Origin: Streptomyces sp. 1222.5
GTDB lineage: Bacteria > Actinomycetota > Actinomycetes > Streptomycetales > Streptomycetaceae
Length of the DNA: 64,000 nt
NCBI RefSeq assembly: GCF_900105245.1
Contig: NZ_FNSZ01000001.1
Span: 2,480,001 to 2,544,000 of the forward strand
Direction: 5' to 3'
Made by a program: the position numbers and the translations under genes
The notes under the pieces: model-generated
What the model was told of the DNA's origin: nothing
Database searches by the model: none
Seen by the model: the letters and a program-made list of their open reading frames with translations, nothing else
Shown: one piece after another, positions 25,490 through 34,388 of the stretch
Position numbering within the stretch: the first letter of the stretch is position 1
How the letters are laid out: each line of letters opens with the position of its first letter

Positions 25490-26294
25490 GAGCGGCACCC
25501 CTCTCACGAGTGATGCGGACCTCTTCGCCCAGGGACTCCCAGATCTCGCGGTAGATCTCGATGAACCGCGGTTCCAGACGCACCGACTCGACCTTGCGCG
25601 GCCGGGGCAGATCGATCGTGAAGACATGCTTCACGGTCGCGGGGCCGGCGGTCATCACGACGACCCTGTCGGCCAGCGCGATGGACTCCTCCAGGTCGTG
25701 GGTGACGAAGACGACGGAGGCGCCGGTGCCCTCCCACAGCTCCAGCAGCTCGTCCGACATCAGCGCCCGGGTCTGCACGTCGAGCGCGGAGAACGGCTCG
25801 TCCATCAGCAGGATCTCGGGGTCGTTGACGAAGGTGGCGGCGAGGGCGACACGCTTGCGCTGACCGCCGGACAGCTGGTGCGGGTAGCGGTCCTCGAAGG
25901 CGGCGAGCCCGACCCGGGCCAGCCACTCGCGGGCCTTCTCTTTCGCTTCGGCCTTGGGCACGCCCCGGAACCGGGGGCCCGCCATGACGTTCGACAGCAC
26001 CGTGCGCCAGGGGAAGGTGGCGTCCTGCTGGAAGACGAAACCGACCTTGTCGCCGACGCCCTCGACCGGCTCACCGGCCACCAGCACCTCGCCCTCGGAG
26101 GGCTCCTCCAGGCCGCTGACCAGGGTCAGCGTGGTGGACTTGCCGCAGCCGGTCGGTCCTACGACGGCCACGAACTCGCCGCGCTCCACGGTGAGGTCCA
26201 GGCCGCGCACGGCCGTGTGCAGTCCCCCTGACGGGGTCCTGAAGGTCTTGCTCGCGCCCCGCAGCTCGATGGCGGGGCTGGTGTGTGCGCTCAT
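25479..26294 (-). CDS. ABC transporter ATP-binding protein (NitT/TauT, SsuB-like)
   Basis: The 271-residue ATPase has Walker A GPTGCGKST (about residues 45-53), Q-loop 'FVFQQDATFPWRTV', signature LSGGQRKR, Walker B 'ILLMDEPFSALD' and the switch His in 'FVTHDLEES', all intact. It drives import with the permease gene that overlaps its 3' end. ATG at 26294 begins MSAHTSPAIEL. The gene is first in its operon and divergent from the response regulator gene at 26453; the 158-base region between them has repeated TTKTGCTCG motifs. Confidence 0.94.
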   Translation of the reverse strand: MSAHTSPAIELRGASKTFRTPSGGLHTAVRGLDLTVERGEFVAVVGPTGCGKSTTLTLVSGLEEPSEGEVLVAGEPVEGVGDKVGFVFQQDATFPWRTVLSNVMAGPRFRGVPKAEAKEKAREWLARVGLAAFEDRYPHQLSGGQRKRVALAATFVNDPEILLMDEPFSALDVQTRALMSDELLELWEGTGASVVFVTHDLEESIALADRVVVMTAGPATVKHVFTIDLPRPRKVESVRLEPRFIEIYREIWESLGEEVRITRERGAAHVA

Positions 26295-26334
26295 GGCCCG
26301 GGACGGTAGGTGTGGCCCCTGCCACAGCAGCAGT

Positions 26335-26391
26335 CTTGTGAGCACAAGCCGTTCTTTTGCTCGCAAGGACCTGTTGTGCTCGTTTTGCTCG
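26335..26391. promoter_or_regulatory. Cluster of TTGTGCTCR-type repeats, putative response-regulator operator
   Basis: CTTGTGAGCACAAG (26335-26348) is a 14-base inverted repeat. It is followed by CTTTTGCTCGCAAG (26354-26367), TTGTGCTCG (26374-26382) and TTTTGCTCG (26383-26391). All are variants of one element. They fill the region between the ABC operon and the regulator gene at 26453, which makes them likely binding sites for that regulator or its paralogue. Confidence 0.55.
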
Positions 26392-26452
26392 CGTTAGAAC
26401 TGCGGAGCCGAAACACGGGCTTAACGCTCGTCGGCCTCGAAGGGAAGGCCTG

Positions 26453-27145
26453 ATGATTGACGTCCTGGTGGTCGACGACGACTTCCGCGTCGCTGAGATA
26501 AACGCGAAGTACGTGGGAAAGGTTCCCGGGTTCCGGGTGGCCGCCCGCGCGCACAGCGCCGCCCAGGCCCTGGCCGCCGTCGAACGCGGCGGCATCGACC
26601 TGGTCCTGCTCGACCACTACCTGCCGGACCGGACCGGCCTCGAACTGGTCCATTCCATGCGGGAGCAGGGCCACGGCACCGACGTCATCATGATCACCGC
26701 GGCCAGTGACGTGACGACCGTCCAGCAGGCGATGCGTCTCGGCGCCCTGCACTACCTGGTCAAACCGTTCACCTTCGCCGCACTGCGCTCCCGGCTCGAT
26801 TCCTACGCCGCGCTGCGCCGCACCGTCGACCGGGTGGGCGGCCGGGGCCTGACGGGCCAGGAACAGGTCGACCGGATCTTCGGCGCCCTGCGGACGGCCC
26901 CCGCCCCGTCCGCACCGGGCCTGCCCAGCGGCCACTCGGAACCCACGACGGACCTGATCTGCGGTGTCCTGCACCACTCCGAGCATCCGTTGTCGGCCCA
27001 CGAGGTGGCCGCCCGCACGGGCCTGAGCCGGTCCACGGCGCAGCGCTACCTCCGCCACCTGGAACAGGCGGGCCGCCTGCGCCTCTCCCTCAAGTACGGC
27101 GACACCGGCCGGCCGGAGCACCGGTACGCCTGGGTGGCACCCTAA
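26453..27145 (+). CDS. Second CitB/DcuR-type response regulator
   Basis: The 230-residue regulator is highly similar along its length to the one at 22797: 'MIDVLVVDDDFRVAEINAKYVGKVPGF', phospho-Asp near residue 54 in 'LVLLDHYLPDRTGL', 'YLVKPFTFAALRSRLD', and the same C-terminal 'YGDTGRPEHRYAWV'. No kinase gene adjoins it, so it may share the kinase at 21106. ATG at 26453 is preceded by AAGGGAAGG. It diverges from the ABC transporter operon and converges on the symporter gene. Confidence 0.92.
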   Translation: MIDVLVVDDDFRVAEINAKYVGKVPGFRVAARAHSAAQALAAVERGGIDLVLLDHYLPDRTGLELVHSMREQGHGTDVIMITAASDVTTVQQAMRLGALHYLVKPFTFAALRSRLDSYAALRRTVDRVGGRGLTGQEQVDRIFGALRTAPAPSAPGLPSGHSEPTTDLICGVLHHSEHPLSAHEVAARTGLSRSTAQRYLRHLEQAGRLRLSLKYGDTGRPEHRYAWVAP

Positions 27146-27177
27146 CCCTCCCGCGTCCCGCGTGGCCGGACGCCGCT

Positions 27178-28770
27178 CTACACGGCTCCGGCGCCGGTCA
27201 GCGACCGGACCTCGGTCTCGGCGTACTTGGCCTCGTCCGCGACCTCGTCCGAGGTGACCGTGCCCAGCCAGCCGGCCAGGAATCCGAGCGGGATGGAGAC
27301 GATCCCCGGGTTCTGCAACGGGAAGTACTGGAAGTCCACGCCCGGGAACAGCGAGCCGGGGCTGCCGGACACCACCGGGGACAGCAGCACGAGCCCGAGC
27401 GCAGGGAGCAGCCCGCCGTAGACCGACCACACCGCACCACGCGTGGTGAAGTGTCGCCAGAACAGGGAATACAACAGCACCGGCAGGTTGGCCGACGCGG
27501 CGACCGCGAAAGCGAGCCCGACCAGGAAGGCGACGTTCAGATCGCGCGCCAGCAGTCCGAGCGCGATCGCGACGACGCCGATACCGACCGCCGCGAACCG
27601 GGCCACCGCCACCTCGCTGCGCGCCTTGCCGCGCCGTCGCCGCAGCGACGCGTACAGGTCGTGCGCCACCGAGGCGGACGAGGCCAGCGTGATGCCGGCG
27701 ACGACCGCGAGGATCGTGGCGAAGGCGACCGCGGCGACGACCGCGAACAGAACCGTTCCCCCCGTGGAACCCGTGCCGCCGCCGAGGTCGAGGGCGAGCA
27801 GGGGCATCGCGGTGTTCCCCGCCGCGTTCGAACTCCGCAGGGCCTCCGGTCCCACGACGGCCGCCGCCCCGAACCCGAGGACGATCGTCATCAGGTAGAA
27901 GCCGCCGATCAGACCGATGGACCACACCGTCGAGCGCCGCGCGGCCCGGGCGGTGGGGACGGTGTAGAAGCGGGACAGGATGTGCGGCAGGCCTGCCGTC
28001 CCCAGCACCAGCGCCAGCCCGAGGCTGATGAAGTCCAGCCGGGCGGTCCAGCTCCCGCCGTACTTGAGGCCCGGCGCGAGGAACGCCTTCCCCTCACCGC
28101 TGCGCTCGGCCGCCATGACCAGCAACCGGTCGAAGTCGCCGTGGAAACGCAGCAGGACGAGGACGGTCAGCACGACCGTCCCGCTGAGCAGCAGGACCGC
28201 CTTCACGATCTGGATCCAGGTGGTGGCCCGCATTCCCCCCAGCGTCACGTAGACCACCATGAGCGCCCCGACCCCGATGACCGTCCAGGACTGGGCCGCA
28301 CCGCCCGTCCGGCCCAGCAACAACGCCACCAGGCTGCCCGCGCCGACCATTTGCGCCACCAGGTACATGACGGAGACCGCGACCGAGGAAGTTCCCGCCG
28401 CGATCCGCACGGGGCGTTCACGCATCCGTGCGGCCACCACGTCGGCCAGCGTGAACCGTCCGCAGTTTCGCACCAGTTCGGCCACCAGGAACAGCACGAC
28501 CAGCCACGCCACGAGGAAGCCCACGACGTACAGCAGCCCGTCGTAGCCGTACAGCGCGATGAGCCCCGTCACCCCGAGGAAGGATGCCGCCGACATGTAG
28601 TCGCCCGCGACGGCAAAACCATTCTCCATCGGGGAGAACAGCCGCCCACCAGCGTAGAACTCCTCCGCCGAACCCTGCCGCCTGCGGCTCACCCACGTGG
28701 TGATCCCGAGGGTGACGGCCACGAAACCGCTGAACAGCAGCAGCGCCAGCGTCTGATGGCCTCCGGTCAC
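27178..28770 (-). CDS. Sodium:solute symporter, ActP/MctC-like monocarboxylate transporter
   Basis: The 530-residue protein has about 13 membrane helices and sodium:solute symporter features: 'FYAGGRLFSPMENGFAVAGDYMSAASFLG', 'VYVTLGGMRATTWIQIVKA' and 'LGTAGLPHILSRFYTVP'. ActP and MctC relatives take up acetate, propionate, pyruvate or similar acids. The GTG at 28770 overlaps the DUF485 stop (GTGA) with GGAGG upstream. The pairing with a DUF485 protein is typical for the acetate-permease subgroup. A NarL-type two-component operon lies upstream on the same strand. Confidence 0.92.
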   Translation of the reverse strand: MTGGHQTLALLLFSGFVAVTLGITTWVSRRRQGSAEEFYAGGRLFSPMENGFAVAGDYMSAASFLGVTGLIALYGYDGLLYVVGFLVAWLVVLFLVAELVRNCGRFTLADVVAARMRERPVRIAAGTSSVAVSVMYLVAQMVGAGSLVALLLGRTGGAAQSWTVIGVGALMVVYVTLGGMRATTWIQIVKAVLLLSGTVVLTVLVLLRFHGDFDRLLVMAAERSGEGKAFLAPGLKYGGSWTARLDFISLGLALVLGTAGLPHILSRFYTVPTARAARRSTVWSIGLIGGFYLMTIVLGFGAAAVVGPEALRSSNAAGNTAMPLLALDLGGGTGSTGGTVLFAVVAAVAFATILAVVAGITLASSASVAHDLYASLRRRRGKARSEVAVARFAAVGIGVVAIALGLLARDLNVAFLVGLAFAVAASANLPVLLYSLFWRHFTTRGAVWSVYGGLLPALGLVLLSPVVSGSPGSLFPGVDFQYFPLQNPGIVSIPLGFLAGWLGTVTSDEVADEAKYAETEVRSLTGAGAV

Positions 28771-29315
28771 GAGGCACCTCCCTGCACACCGCGCGCCAGC
28801 TCCTGGGTGTCCCAGCGCAGCTCCAGCGCCGCCCGGTCCCGACACAGCCGCGCGTGCCGCGCGTAGGCCCACGTGAGCAGGAACGTGGTGAGGAACTGCC
28901 CGAGCCCCGCGAGCATGCCCACGTTCACCGCCCCCACCACGGGCCGGGCCATGAGTCCGGGCGCGGCCGTCGCCGCGACCACGTACGCCACGTACCAGAC
29001 CAGGAAGGCGACCACGCCCGGCACCACGAACCGCCGGTACCTCCCGCGCACCTCCTGGAAGGCCGCGCTGCCCTGCACCTCGACGTACACGTCGCCTGCC
29101 CGCAGCGCCGAAGCGCTCTGCTCCCCCCGAGCCGGGGGCACGGCCGGCCCCGGCATGCCCGGGCCGTCCAGTTCACCCCAGCCGGACGCCAGCGCGTCGT
29201 ACCAGGGATCTTCGTACCTCACGTCGCGTGCGGGCGCTCCGTGGTCTTCCCCGCGCTCGGCCGGGCTCTCGGGACCGTCCCCTGCTCCGCCGGAACGATC
29301 GTTGCTTGACTGCAT
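28767..29315 (-). CDS. DUF485 family membrane protein (symporter partner)
   Basis: The 182-residue protein has a long acidic, Pro- and Gly-rich N-terminal part (about residues 1-85) and a DUF485 core with two membrane helices ('FVVPGVVAFLVWYVAYVVAATAAPG' and 'GAVNVGMLAGLGQFLTTFLLTWAY'). DUF485 proteins are encoded with ActP-type symporters and are thought to form part of the transporter. Usual members are about 100 residues, so the N-terminal extension is notable. The start ATG at 29315 has only a weak ribosome binding site. Confidence 0.87.
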   Translation of the reverse strand: MQSSNDRSGGAGDGPESPAERGEDHGAPARDVRYEDPWYDALASGWGELDGPGMPGPAVPPARGEQSASALRAGDVYVEVQGSAAFQEVRGRYRRFVVPGVVAFLVWYVAYVVAATAAPGLMARPVVGAVNVGMLAGLGQFLTTFLLTWAYARHARLCRDRAALELRWDTQELARGVQGGAS

Positions 29316-29383
29316 GCCCAAGGATGGACAGATCGGGAACATCCCCGACTCTTCTTCCCGAGCAAATCACCCCATCTAGTGAT

Positions 29384-30076
29384 TCACCCCGCAGGAGGCC
29401 GCACCAGGCCCTTGCCGTAGGCGTAACGCACCGCCTGCGCCCGGTCCTTGAGGCCGGCCTTGGCGAAGAGGTTGTTGATGTGTGTCTTCACGGTCGCGGT
29501 GGAGACGTGCAGCGCGCGGGCGATCTCCTGGTTGGAGAGGCCCTCGGCGATCAACACCAGCACCTCGGTCTCCCGGGCCGTCAGCCCGTCGGGCGGCTCC
29601 GCGGCGGCCGGTTCGGACGCCGGCGGCTCGGGCCGCGAAAGCCGCTCCAGCAGACGGCGCTGCACACTCGGCGACAGACCCGCGTCCCCTGACAGCACGC
29701 TCTCCACGGCCCGCACGATCTCGTCGCCGCCCGCGTCCTTGGTCAGATAGCCGCGGGCGCCGGCCCGCAGCGCGGGGAACAGCGACTCGTCGTCCCCGAA
29801 CGTGGTGAGCACGACGACCTGCGTACCGGGGTACTGCGCCCGGATCCGCCGCGTGGCCTCCACCCCGTCGCACCGGGGCATCCGGAGATCCATCAGGACG
29901 ACGTCCGGGGCCAGTTCGCCGACCAGCCGTACCGCCTCCTCGCCGTCCCCGGCGGCACCCACGACCTCCAGGCCCGGCAGCAGCCCGAGCAGCATCACGA
30001 TGCCCTCCCGCACCACGGTCTGGTCGTCGGCGACCACCACCCGTGCGGGCTTCTTCTCCCCCTCATCTCCCGTCAT
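29384..30076 (-). CDS. NarL/LuxR-type response regulator
   Basis: The 230-residue regulator has a receiver domain with Asp63 in 'VVLMDLRMPRCDG', and 'VVLTTFGDD' and 'GYLTKDAGG' pocket motifs. After a Pro/Glu-rich linker comes a LuxR helix-turn-helix ('LTARETEVLVLIAEGLSNQEIARALHVSTATVKTHINNLFAK'). Its ATG overlaps the kinase stop (TCAT on the plus strand, that is ATGA). It is the last gene of a three-gene operon (membrane protein > kinase > regulator). The symporter genes downstream are a plausible target by position only. Confidence 0.94.
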   Translation of the reverse strand: MTGDEGEKKPARVVVADDQTVVREGIVMLLGLLPGLEVVGAAGDGEEAVRLVGELAPDVVLMDLRMPRCDGVEATRRIRAQYPGTQVVVLTTFGDDESLFPALRAGARGYLTKDAGGDEIVRAVESVLSGDAGLSPSVQRRLLERLSRPEPPASEPAAAEPPDGLTARETEVLVLIAEGLSNQEIARALHVSTATVKTHINNLFAKAGLKDRAQAVRYAYGKGLVRPPAG

Positions 30077-31224
30077 ACGGGCACCTTCAGCGTCACCACG
30101 AACCCTTCGTCGTCCGGCCGCGCGTCCAGCGAACCGCCCAGCAGCTCGGCGCGCTCCCGCATACCCAGCAGACCGTACCCGCCGCCGGTGCCCGCGAGTT
30201 CGTCCGTCCGACCCCCTGAGTCCCTGACATTCAGCGTGACTTCGTGGGCGCCGTAGTCGAGTCGCAGGTGCACCTTGGCGCCCTGGGCGTGCTTACGGAC
30301 GTTCGTCAAAGCCTCCTGCGCGACCCGGCGCACGGCCTGGGACGCCTCGGCCGGCAGAGCCCTGCGCTCACCCGTGACGGTGACCGCCGCGCCGTCGGCC
30401 GTGCTGACGAGCTCGGCGAGGAAGTCCTCCAGCGGAGTCAGGTCACCCCGCAGCGCGGACAGAGCCTGCCGGGTCTCCGCCAGGCCGTCGCGAGCCATGC
30501 CCCGTGCCGCCACCACCCGCTCGAGGATCTGCTCCCGTTCGGCGCCCCGCTCGATCAGCAGACGGGCCGCCTCCAGGTGTACGAGCTGCGCCGACAGGCT
30601 GTGGGCGAGCACGTCATGGATCTCCCGCGCGATCCGCGAGCGTTCGTTCAGCGCTGCCGACTCGGCCTCGGCCGCCCGGGCGGCACGCTCCTGCGCGAGC
30701 AGTCGCTGTGCGTTGCCCCGGGCCTCCGCGTCCAGACGCAGCACATACCCTGCGAGCGCCATGCCCACCACAGTGACGGCCGTGGTCAGCCAGGCGTCGG
30801 TGTCGAACACGGAATACGAGGCCAGGGCCACCGCCGCCACCGGCGTGGCCACCGCGAGCGGAAGTCTCTCCAGAGCGCTGACCGCGCAGCCGCACCAGAT
30901 CACGAGGGCCGGCACCGCGAATCCGGTGGCCTGGGCGGCCACCGCGATGGCCAGAAGCACGGCCGTGAGCGCGAGGGAGGGTGCCAGCCGGTGGGCGTAG
31001 GTCGTCCGGAAGAACGCCCAGGCGACGAACCCGGCGCCGACGACCCCGGCCGCCGCCGCCAGTGCTCCCCAGATCCCGATGTGCTGGTGATGGAACGCGC
31101 CCCACAGGAGGGTGCCGAGCACCAGGGTCCGGACGGCCCAGGCGAGCATGCGCCGGGGCCGGGTGGTTCCCGCGCGGCCGAGCGCTTCGCGAGACGGCCA
31201 GCTTGTCCATGCGTCCCCGCTCAC
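30073..31224 (-). CDS. NarL-family sensor histidine kinase (HisKA_3)
   Basis: The 383-residue kinase has five or six closely spaced membrane helices in the first 165 residues with almost no periplasmic loop. A HisKA_3 dimerisation segment has the phospho-His in 'RIAREIHDVLAHSLSAQL' near residue 203, and a HATPase_c domain shows 'QEALTNVRKHA', 'VRDSGG' and 'GYGLLGMRERAELLGG'. This is the DesK-like type that senses within or at the membrane. GTG at 31224 overlaps the upstream stop as GTGA and follows AAGGAG. Confidence 0.93.
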   Translation of the reverse strand: MSGDAWTSWPSREALGRAGTTRPRRMLAWAVRTLVLGTLLWGAFHHQHIGIWGALAAAAGVVGAGFVAWAFFRTTYAHRLAPSLALTAVLLAIAVAAQATGFAVPALVIWCGCAVSALERLPLAVATPVAAVALASYSVFDTDAWLTTAVTVVGMALAGYVLRLDAEARGNAQRLLAQERAARAAEAESAALNERSRIAREIHDVLAHSLSAQLVHLEAARLLIERGAEREQILERVVAARGMARDGLAETRQALSALRGDLTPLEDFLAELVSTADGAAVTVTGERRALPAEASQAVRRVAQEALTNVRKHAQGAKVHLRLDYGAHEVTLNVRDSGGRTDELAGTGGGYGLLGMRERAELLGGSLDARPDDEGFVVTLKVPV

Positions 31225-31742
31225 ACGTGCTCCTTCCACGCCGGCCTCCTTTCGTCACCGTACGCCGGGGCGGGGCGGCTCATGTCGTCGAGCGACTGCG
31301 CCTGCCAGGCCAGCATTCCGCCGCGGACGAGCAGGGTCCCGGCGAGGCCGAGCATCAGGGCGGCGCTGTCCTGGTGCACGCCGAGCGCGGAACCGACGGC
31401 GAAGACACCGACCCGCAGAGCGATGCCCACACCCCATACCGCGACGCTCGCCTTGGTGCTCCTGGTCCAGACGGCACCGTCCTGAGCCGTCCAGACCCGG
31501 GTGGTCCAGGCCCAGCCGGCGCCGGTGGCCAGGCCTATGAGCAGCTCCACCGCGAGCAGCACGGCGGCTTCCGCGCGGTGGTGGCCGTCGAGGACACCGG
31601 GGTCGCGCAACGCGACGACGCCGAGGATCACCGGCAGCAGCCACCAGCGTCGATCCGTGTCGATCGCGCGGGCACGGAACTGCCGAGCGATCACGACCGC
31701 GGCGACGGCGACGATCACCAGCGCGTTGACGAGCCCGGGCAT
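31221..31742 (-). CDS. Membrane protein encoded with a DesK-type kinase (DUF1453/CcdC-like)
   Basis: The 173-residue protein has about four membrane helices ('VNALVIVAVAAVVIARQF', 'WWLLPVILGVVAL', 'EAAVLLAVELLIGLATGAGWAWTTRVW', 'ASVAVWGVGIALRVGVFAV'). The pattern resembles DUF1453 (CcdC-like) proteins, which often precede NarL-type kinase genes in actinomycetes. ATG at 31742 is chosen since ACGGAGG lies seven bases upstream; ATG at 31769 is possible. Its last codons overlap the kinase start. It may act with the kinase in signal sensing, which is inference from the operon. Confidence 0.75.
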   Translation of the reverse strand: MPGLVNALVIVAVAAVVIARQFRARAIDTDRRWWLLPVILGVVALRDPGVLDGHHRAEAAVLLAVELLIGLATGAGWAWTTRVWTAQDGAVWTRSTKASVAVWGVGIALRVGVFAVGSALGVHQDSAALMLGLAGTLLVRGGMLAWQAQSLDDMSRPAPAYGDERRPAWKEHV

Positions 31743-31997
31743 CAGAGCCTCCGTGAGCGAGAAGGTCATGCCGGGAGCGAGCGCTGCCGACGCCTTCGAA
31801 GTTACGGAAGTCCGCAGGTCAGGGGATCGGAGCGGGGGTGGATCGCGGGTGGAACCGCAGTGGGCTCTCTCTCCACCCACGGGTGGAGACAGGCGAGGGT
31901 TGGGGTGCGCGTCGACGGTGCGGACCGCGTCCCAGCGGCGCCGAGTCGTGTGGACCGTACCGGTCCCGGGCCTGCTGCCGGTCCTGTGCGCTCATGC

Positions 31998-32021
31998 GGG
32001 TCCCGGGTCCCGGGTCCCGGG
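31998..32021. repeat. GGGTCCC tandem repeat
   Basis: Three exact tandem copies of the palindromic-type unit GGGTCCC plus GGG, followed by scattered GGTCCC copies to about 32090. No coding role is seen. Confidence 0.7.
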
Positions 32022-32196
32022 CGCCGGCGCAGGTCCCGGTCCCTGCCGCGAGTCCCAGGTGCTGGTGCGGGTCCCTGCCGCGGCGACCCGGCCGGTCACC
32101 GTCGGCCCAGGACGGAGCCGGGCGCCCGGCCTGGTCCTCCGGCGAGCGGTCCCCACCCGGTGAGGCGGCCCCGAGAGAGCACACCGGTGCGCGCCC

Positions 32197-32234
32197 GCAG
32201 GTCGGCCGCCCCGTTGACGGGGCGGCCGACCTGC
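32197..32234 (-). terminator. Hairpin terminator of parE
   Basis: 16-base perfect arms (32197-32212 and 32219-32234) with loop GTTGAC lie 31 bases beyond the parE stop. There is no U tract, and it could also act on the plus strand. Confidence 0.7.
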
Positions 32235-32264
32235 ATAAACCCGGGCCCAAGCCGGGCGCAGCGG

Positions 32265-34388
32265 CTAGGCGTCGATGCGCGACCGGTCCAGCGTCGCCGC
32301 GGAGCCGGAGATGAACTCCTTGCGCGGCGCCACGTCGTTGCCCATGAGCAGGTCGAAGACCTGCTCGGCGGCCTCCAGGTCGGAGAGGTTGATCCGACGC
32401 AGCGTGCGGTGGCGGGGATCCATCGTGGTCTCGGCCAGCTGGTCGGCGTCCATCTCGCCCAGACCCTTGTAGCGCTGGATGGAGTCCTTGTACCGGACGC
32501 CCTTGCTCCGGAACTCCATGAGCGTGTCCCGCAGCTCGCGGTCCGAGTACGTGTAGACGTACTTGTCCTGACCCTTCTTGGGCTGGATCAGCTCGATGCG
32601 GTGCAGCGGGGGCACCGCGGCGAAGACCCGGCCCGCCTCGACCATCGGCCGCATGTAGCGCTGGAACAGCGTGAGCAGCAGGCAGCGGATGTGGGAGCCG
32701 TCCACATCGGCGTCGGTCATCATGATGATCTTGCCGTAGCGGGCCTGCTCGATGTCGAACGTACGGCCCGAGCCGGCTCCTATGACCTGGATGATCGCGC
32801 CGCACTCGGCGTTCTTGAGCATGTCGGTCACCGACGAACGCTGCACGTTGAGGATCTTGCCGCGGATCGGCAGCAGTGCCTGGAACTCGGAGTTCCGCGC
32901 CAGCTTGGCCGTACCGAGCGCGGAGTCACCCTCGACGATGAACAGCTCGCTGCGGTCGACGTCGTCGCTGCGGCAGTCGGCGAGTTTCGCCGGCAGGGAC
33001 GAGGACTCCAGGGCGGTCTTCCGTCGCTGGGCGTCCTTGTGCTGGCGGGCCGCCACACGGGTGCGGGCGGCCGCGACCACCTTCTCCATGACGACCCGGG
33101 CCTGGGCGGCGGCGTCACGCTTGGTGGACGTCAGGAACGCCTTGAGTTCCTTGGTGATCACGTTGAACACGATCCGACGGGCCGCAGAGGTACCGAGCAC
33201 CTCCTTGGTCTGACCCTCGAACTGCGGTTCGGCCAGGCGCACGGTGACCACCGCGGTCAGGCCTTCGAGGGCGTCGTCCTTGGCGATGTCGTCCTCGGCC
33301 ACACGCAGCAGCTTCTTGGCGCGTACCGCCTCGAGCAGCGTCTTGGTGACGGCTTGCTCGAAACCGGCGACGTGGGTGCCGCCCTTGGGCGTGGCGATGA
33401 TGTTGACGAACGAGCGCAGGGTGGTGTCGTAGCCCGTGCCCCAGCGCATCGCGACGTCCACGCCCAGCTCGCGGGTGACCTCGGTGGGGGTCATCTGGCC
33501 GTGCTCGTCCAGGACCGGGACCGTCTCCTTGAAGCTGCCCTGCCCGGAGAAGCGGAGGATGTCGCAGACCGGCTTGTCGCTGGCGAGGTACTCGCAGAAC
33601 TCGCTGATGCCGCCGTCGAAGCGGAAGGACTCCTCGCCCTTGCTGCCGCCCTCGCCGAGGCCGTACTCGTCACGGACGACGATCGTCAGGCCCGGCACCA
33701 GGAACGCGGTCTGCCGCGCGCGCTGGTGCAGCGTCTCCAGGGAGAGCTTGGCGTCCTTGAGGAAGATCTGCCGGTCGGCCCAGTACCGCACGCGCGTGCC
33801 CACGCGGCTCTTGGGGATCTTCTTGGTCTTGACCAGCCCGCTGCCGGCCTCGAACTTGGCCTCGGCGCCGTTCCCGCGGAAGGCACCCGGCACACCGCGC
33901 CGGAAGCTGATGGCGTGGGTGTGGCCGCCACGGTCCACCTCGACGTCCAGCCGGGCGGAGAGGGCGTTGACCACGGAGGCGCCCACGCCGTGCAGACCGC
34001 CGGAGGCGGCGTAGGAGCCGCCGCCGAACTTGCCGCCGGCGTGCAGCTTGGTCATGACGACCTCGACGCCGGAGAGGCCGGTCTTGGGCTCGACGTCCAC
34101 GGGGATGCCTCGGCCGTTGTCGCGCACCTCCACCGAGCCGTCGTCGTGGAGGACGACGTCGATGTGGTCGCAATAGCCGCCGAGGGCCTCGTCCACGGAG
34201 TTGTCGATGATCTCCCAGAGGCAGTGCATCAGGCCACGACTGTCGGTCGAGCCGATGTACATGCCAGGGCGCTTGCGCACGGCCTCGAGGCCCTCGAGGA
34301 CGAGCAGGTGCCGCGCGGTGTAGTTGGAACCGTCCCGGTCTGCTCCTGCCAGCAGCGCTGTGGACGGCACGGACGTATCGGCGGTCAC
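32265..34388 (-). CDS. parE: DNA topoisomerase IV subunit B
   Basis: The 707-residue type IIA topoisomerase B subunit has the GHKL ATPase motifs 'EIIDNSVDEAL', 'VRDNGRGIPV', 'GGKFGGGSYAASGGLHGVGASVVNAL', and a Toprim domain with 'FIVEGDSALGTAK' and 'MTDADVDGSHIRCLLLTL'. The length, near 700 with no long insertion, and the parC gene 18 kb away support ParE. The enzyme separates replicated chromosomes. GTG at 34388 is preceded by GAGGAG with 9 bases spacing. Regulation is not visible apart from a small hairpin at 34417-34438 in the leader. Confidence 0.94.
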   Translation of the reverse strand: MTADTSVPSTALLAGADRDGSNYTARHLLVLEGLEAVRKRPGMYIGSTDSRGLMHCLWEIIDNSVDEALGGYCDHIDVVLHDDGSVEVRDNGRGIPVDVEPKTGLSGVEVVMTKLHAGGKFGGGSYAASGGLHGVGASVVNALSARLDVEVDRGGHTHAISFRRGVPGAFRGNGAEAKFEAGSGLVKTKKIPKSRVGTRVRYWADRQIFLKDAKLSLETLHQRARQTAFLVPGLTIVVRDEYGLGEGGSKGEESFRFDGGISEFCEYLASDKPVCDILRFSGQGSFKETVPVLDEHGQMTPTEVTRELGVDVAMRWGTGYDTTLRSFVNIIATPKGGTHVAGFEQAVTKTLLEAVRAKKLLRVAEDDIAKDDALEGLTAVVTVRLAEPQFEGQTKEVLGTSAARRIVFNVITKELKAFLTSTKRDAAAQARVVMEKVVAAARTRVAARQHKDAQRRKTALESSSLPAKLADCRSDDVDRSELFIVEGDSALGTAKLARNSEFQALLPIRGKILNVQRSSVTDMLKNAECGAIIQVIGAGSGRTFDIEQARYGKIIMMTDADVDGSHIRCLLLTLFQRYMRPMVEAGRVFAAVPPLHRIELIQPKKGQDKYVYTYSDRELRDTLMEFRSKGVRYKDSIQRYKGLGEMDADQLAETTMDPRHRTLRRINLSDLEAAEQVFDLLMGNDVAPRKEFISGSAATLDRSRIDA

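Larger units (their letters stand above)
31743..32264. other. Repeat-rich intergenic region
   Basis: About 520 bases without a convincing gene. It holds the promoter of the operon above, an exact heptanucleotide array GGGTCCC x3 at 31998-32021 with decayed copies to about 32090, and the parE hairpin at 32197-32234. Confidence 0.6.
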
